Shown here piece after piece: positions 49,459 through 50,602 of a DNA stretch of 50,602 nucleotides. The notes under the pieces were generated by a model. The model was not told where the DNA came from. It ran no database searches and saw only the letters and a list, made by a program, of their open reading frames with translations. Source of the stretch: Paraburkholderia piptadeniae (GTDB lineage: Bacteria > Pseudomonadota > Gammaproteobacteria > Burkholderiales > Burkholderiaceae); NCBI RefSeq assembly GCF_900007165.1, contig NZ_CYGY02000073.1:1-50602 (forward strand), given 5' to 3'. Every line of letters begins with the position of its first letter. Within the stretch, counting starts at the first letter, position 1. Made by a program: the position numbers and the translations under genes.

Positions 49459-50520
49459 ATGGCACGACCGTCGTCCAGTCCGGCACGCACGACTCAGGTC
49501 GCAATCGTCGCGTTGCCTCCTGTTTCCATGTCGGGCGTGGGTCCCATCGTCGATGCGCTGAATCTGGCCAACGAGATCGACGGCCGCGCGCTGTACCGCT
49601 GGCAGGTGTGCTCGTGGGACGGCCGGCCCGTGCCGCTTGCGGGCGGCGCGCAATGGCCCGCCGATGCCGCGTTCGGCGATGCCATTTCATGCGACTGGCT
49701 GATCATCGTCAGCGAGCGTTTTCAGCAATTCGCGGACTACCGCCTGTTCCTCGCGAGCCTGTCGCGCGTCGGCCAGCGCACGCCGCTCGTGACGGGCATC
49801 CATCATGGCGTCTGGTGGCTCGCTATGGCGGGGCAGTTGTCGGGCTATCGCGTGAGCGTGAACTGGGAGACGTATCAGCAGTTCACGGAGCAATTCGAGC
49901 GCACGATCGTCACGCAGCAGATCTTCGAAATCGACCGTGACCGCGCGACCTGCGCGGGCGGCCAGGCGACCGTCGATTTCATGCTTGCGATGATCGGCCG
50001 CGACCACGGTCCGGAGCTTGCGGAACGCATCGCGGACACGATGGGCGTCGGCACGCTGCGCTCGGGCGAGGAGCGTCAGCGCATTCCGTTCGTGACGGCG
50101 CCAGGCGAGCGGCATCCGCGTTTGAACGACGCGTTGCTGCTGATGGAAGCGAACATCGAAGACCCGCTGACCTCGGACGAGATAGCGGGGCTGGTCGGCG
50201 TTTCGCGTCGGCAGCTGGAACGTCTCTTTCGCCAGTACCTCGGCTCGATGCCGTCGAAATACTACCTGGGGCTGCGTCTTGCGAAGGCGCGCACGCAGTT
50301 GCAGCGCACGAGCAAGTCGGTCGTGCAGATCAGCCTCGCATGCGGGTTCTCGTCGGCGGCGCACTTTTCCAATGCTTACCGCGAGCGGTTCGGCGTGACG
50401 CCGCGCGAAGAGCGGCGCAACTGGATCGAGAAGCAGCATGGGGCGGGTGTTGCCCGTGCGGGCATCGATGAGCCGCGGCCGGGGGCGTTGATTGAGCCGC
50501 CTGATGCTGGCGGGCGGTGA
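49459..50520 (+). CDS. argR: ArgR-like AraC/XylS regulator with DJ-1/PfpI sensor domain
   Basis: A 353-residue regulator. The N-terminal ~190 residues form a class I glutamine amidotransferase-like (DJ-1/PfpI) domain, opening TQVAIVALPPVSMSGVGPIVDALNLA. The C-terminal AraC domain (about 232-325) has NIEDPLTSDEIAGLVGVSRRQLERLFRQYLG and VVQISLACGFSSAAHFSNAYRERFGVTPREE. This is the architecture of Pseudomonas ArgR, which lies at the end of the aotJQMOP-argR operon and controls arginine uptake and use; the context here matches. ATG at 49459 was preferred to an in-frame TTG 15 nt upstream. Confidence 0.88.
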   Translation: MARPSSSPARTTQVAIVALPPVSMSGVGPIVDALNLANEIDGRALYRWQVCSWDGRPVPLAGGAQWPADAAFGDAISCDWLIIVSERFQQFADYRLFLASLSRVGQRTPLVTGIHHGVWWLAMAGQLSGYRVSVNWETYQQFTEQFERTIVTQQIFEIDRDRATCAGGQATVDFMLAMIGRDHGPELAERIADTMGVGTLRSGEERQRIPFVTAPGERHPRLNDALLLMEANIEDPLTSDEIAGLVGVSRRQLERLFRQYLGSMPSKYYLGLRLAKARTQLQRTSKSVVQISLACGFSSAAHFSNAYRERFGVTPREERRNWIEKQHGAGVARAGIDEPRPGALIEPPDAGGR

Positions 50521-50602
50521 AGGTTTTTGTTGTGGTTGTTTCAGCGTGCCGCTGGCATCCGCGAATGCGTTGGTTTCCTTTGCCCTTGCGCTGGCATCCG
50601 CG
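50521..50602. repeat. REP-like palindromic element, copy 2, cut by window edge
   Basis: Begins right after the argR stop. TTTTTGTTGTGGTTG is followed by two GCTGGCATCCGCG cores (ending 50563 and 50602), matching 34201-34262 over its length with about 85 % identity and the complement of 34276-34318 across the first 43 nt. The inverted partner would lie beyond the window. Confidence 0.75.

Noticed and set aside
1..50602. CRISPR arrays, tRNA, rRNA, prophage or integron features
   Set aside because: No regularly spaced direct repeats with unique spacers, no cloverleaf or attachment-site pair, and no phage or integrase gene were seen.

Overview
The window reads as a chromosomal segment of a high-GC beta-proteobacterium of the Burkholderiaceae, most likely Paraburkholderia, Caballeronia or Burkholderia. 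The grounds are the very GC-rich third codon positions (which open long meaningless frames on the opposite strand), the hut operon with HutC inside it and the five-step HutF/HutG route, the aot/his-type ABC operon ending in an ArgR-like AraC regulator, and many LysR/AraC regulators next to small metabolic genes. No rRNA, tRNA, CRISPR array, transposase or prophage gene was found. The genus is an inference.

Layout. 1-304 (minus): start of a proline-rich lipoprotein, cut by the window edge. 906-2300: AzgA-type purine permease with a strong intrinsic terminator. 2548-11154: a 2868-residue type Va autotransporter built from 204-nt repeats in supermodules holding 1, 2, 5 and 1 units, preceded by a long leader hairpin. 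11196-12800: ArsR repressor, SRPBCC/AHSA1 protein and DUF899 protein, apparently driven by a leaderless promoter whose operator overlaps the start codon. 12841-14061 (minus): a small membrane protein and an NAD(P)-binding epimerase/reductase. 14451-22757: hutH-hutC-hutU-hutD-hutI-hutF-hutG, histidine to glutamate through formylglutamate, with three HutC-like operators upstream. 23066-23728: unrecognised HTH-like protein. 23763-25315 (minus): a NarL-type response regulator lacking the conserved lysine, then an FNR homologue lacking one of four cluster cysteines. 25954-30630: two LysR regulators, a MocR-type aminotransferase divergent from one of them, and a DHA2 drug-type MFS transporter. 30658-34170: a 182-aa protein divergent from an AraC regulator across four 13-nt direct repeats; the AraC gene overlaps a DUF3857/transglutaminase gene. 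34384-40666 (minus): LivJ-type binding protein, a small acidic protein, pdxY, and glgC-glgA. 41104-46662: secreted alpha/beta hydrolase, luciferase-like monooxygenase, BamE-like lipoprotein, patatin phospholipase, methyltransferase. 47092-50520: aotQ-aotM-aotP-argR, without an adjacent binding-protein gene.

How the genes fit together. The hut cluster is one catabolic unit under urocanate-responsive HutC. The aot operon should import arginine/ornithine or histidine-type basic amino acids under its own ArgR-like regulator. glgC and glgA form the ADP-glucose to glycogen branch. The rest are short independent units, each with a local regulator.

The observations most worth a second look are the FNR homologue with Trp at a cluster-ligand position; its neighbouring response regulator with Ser in place of the invariant Lys; the 204-nt repeat expansion in the autotransporter; the leaderless ArsR promoter/operator; the 13-nt tandem array between the AraC gene and its divergent neighbour; and an interspersed palindromic repeat found after genes at 34201-34318 and 50521-50602. 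All calls come from reading the sequence alone; no database search was run.
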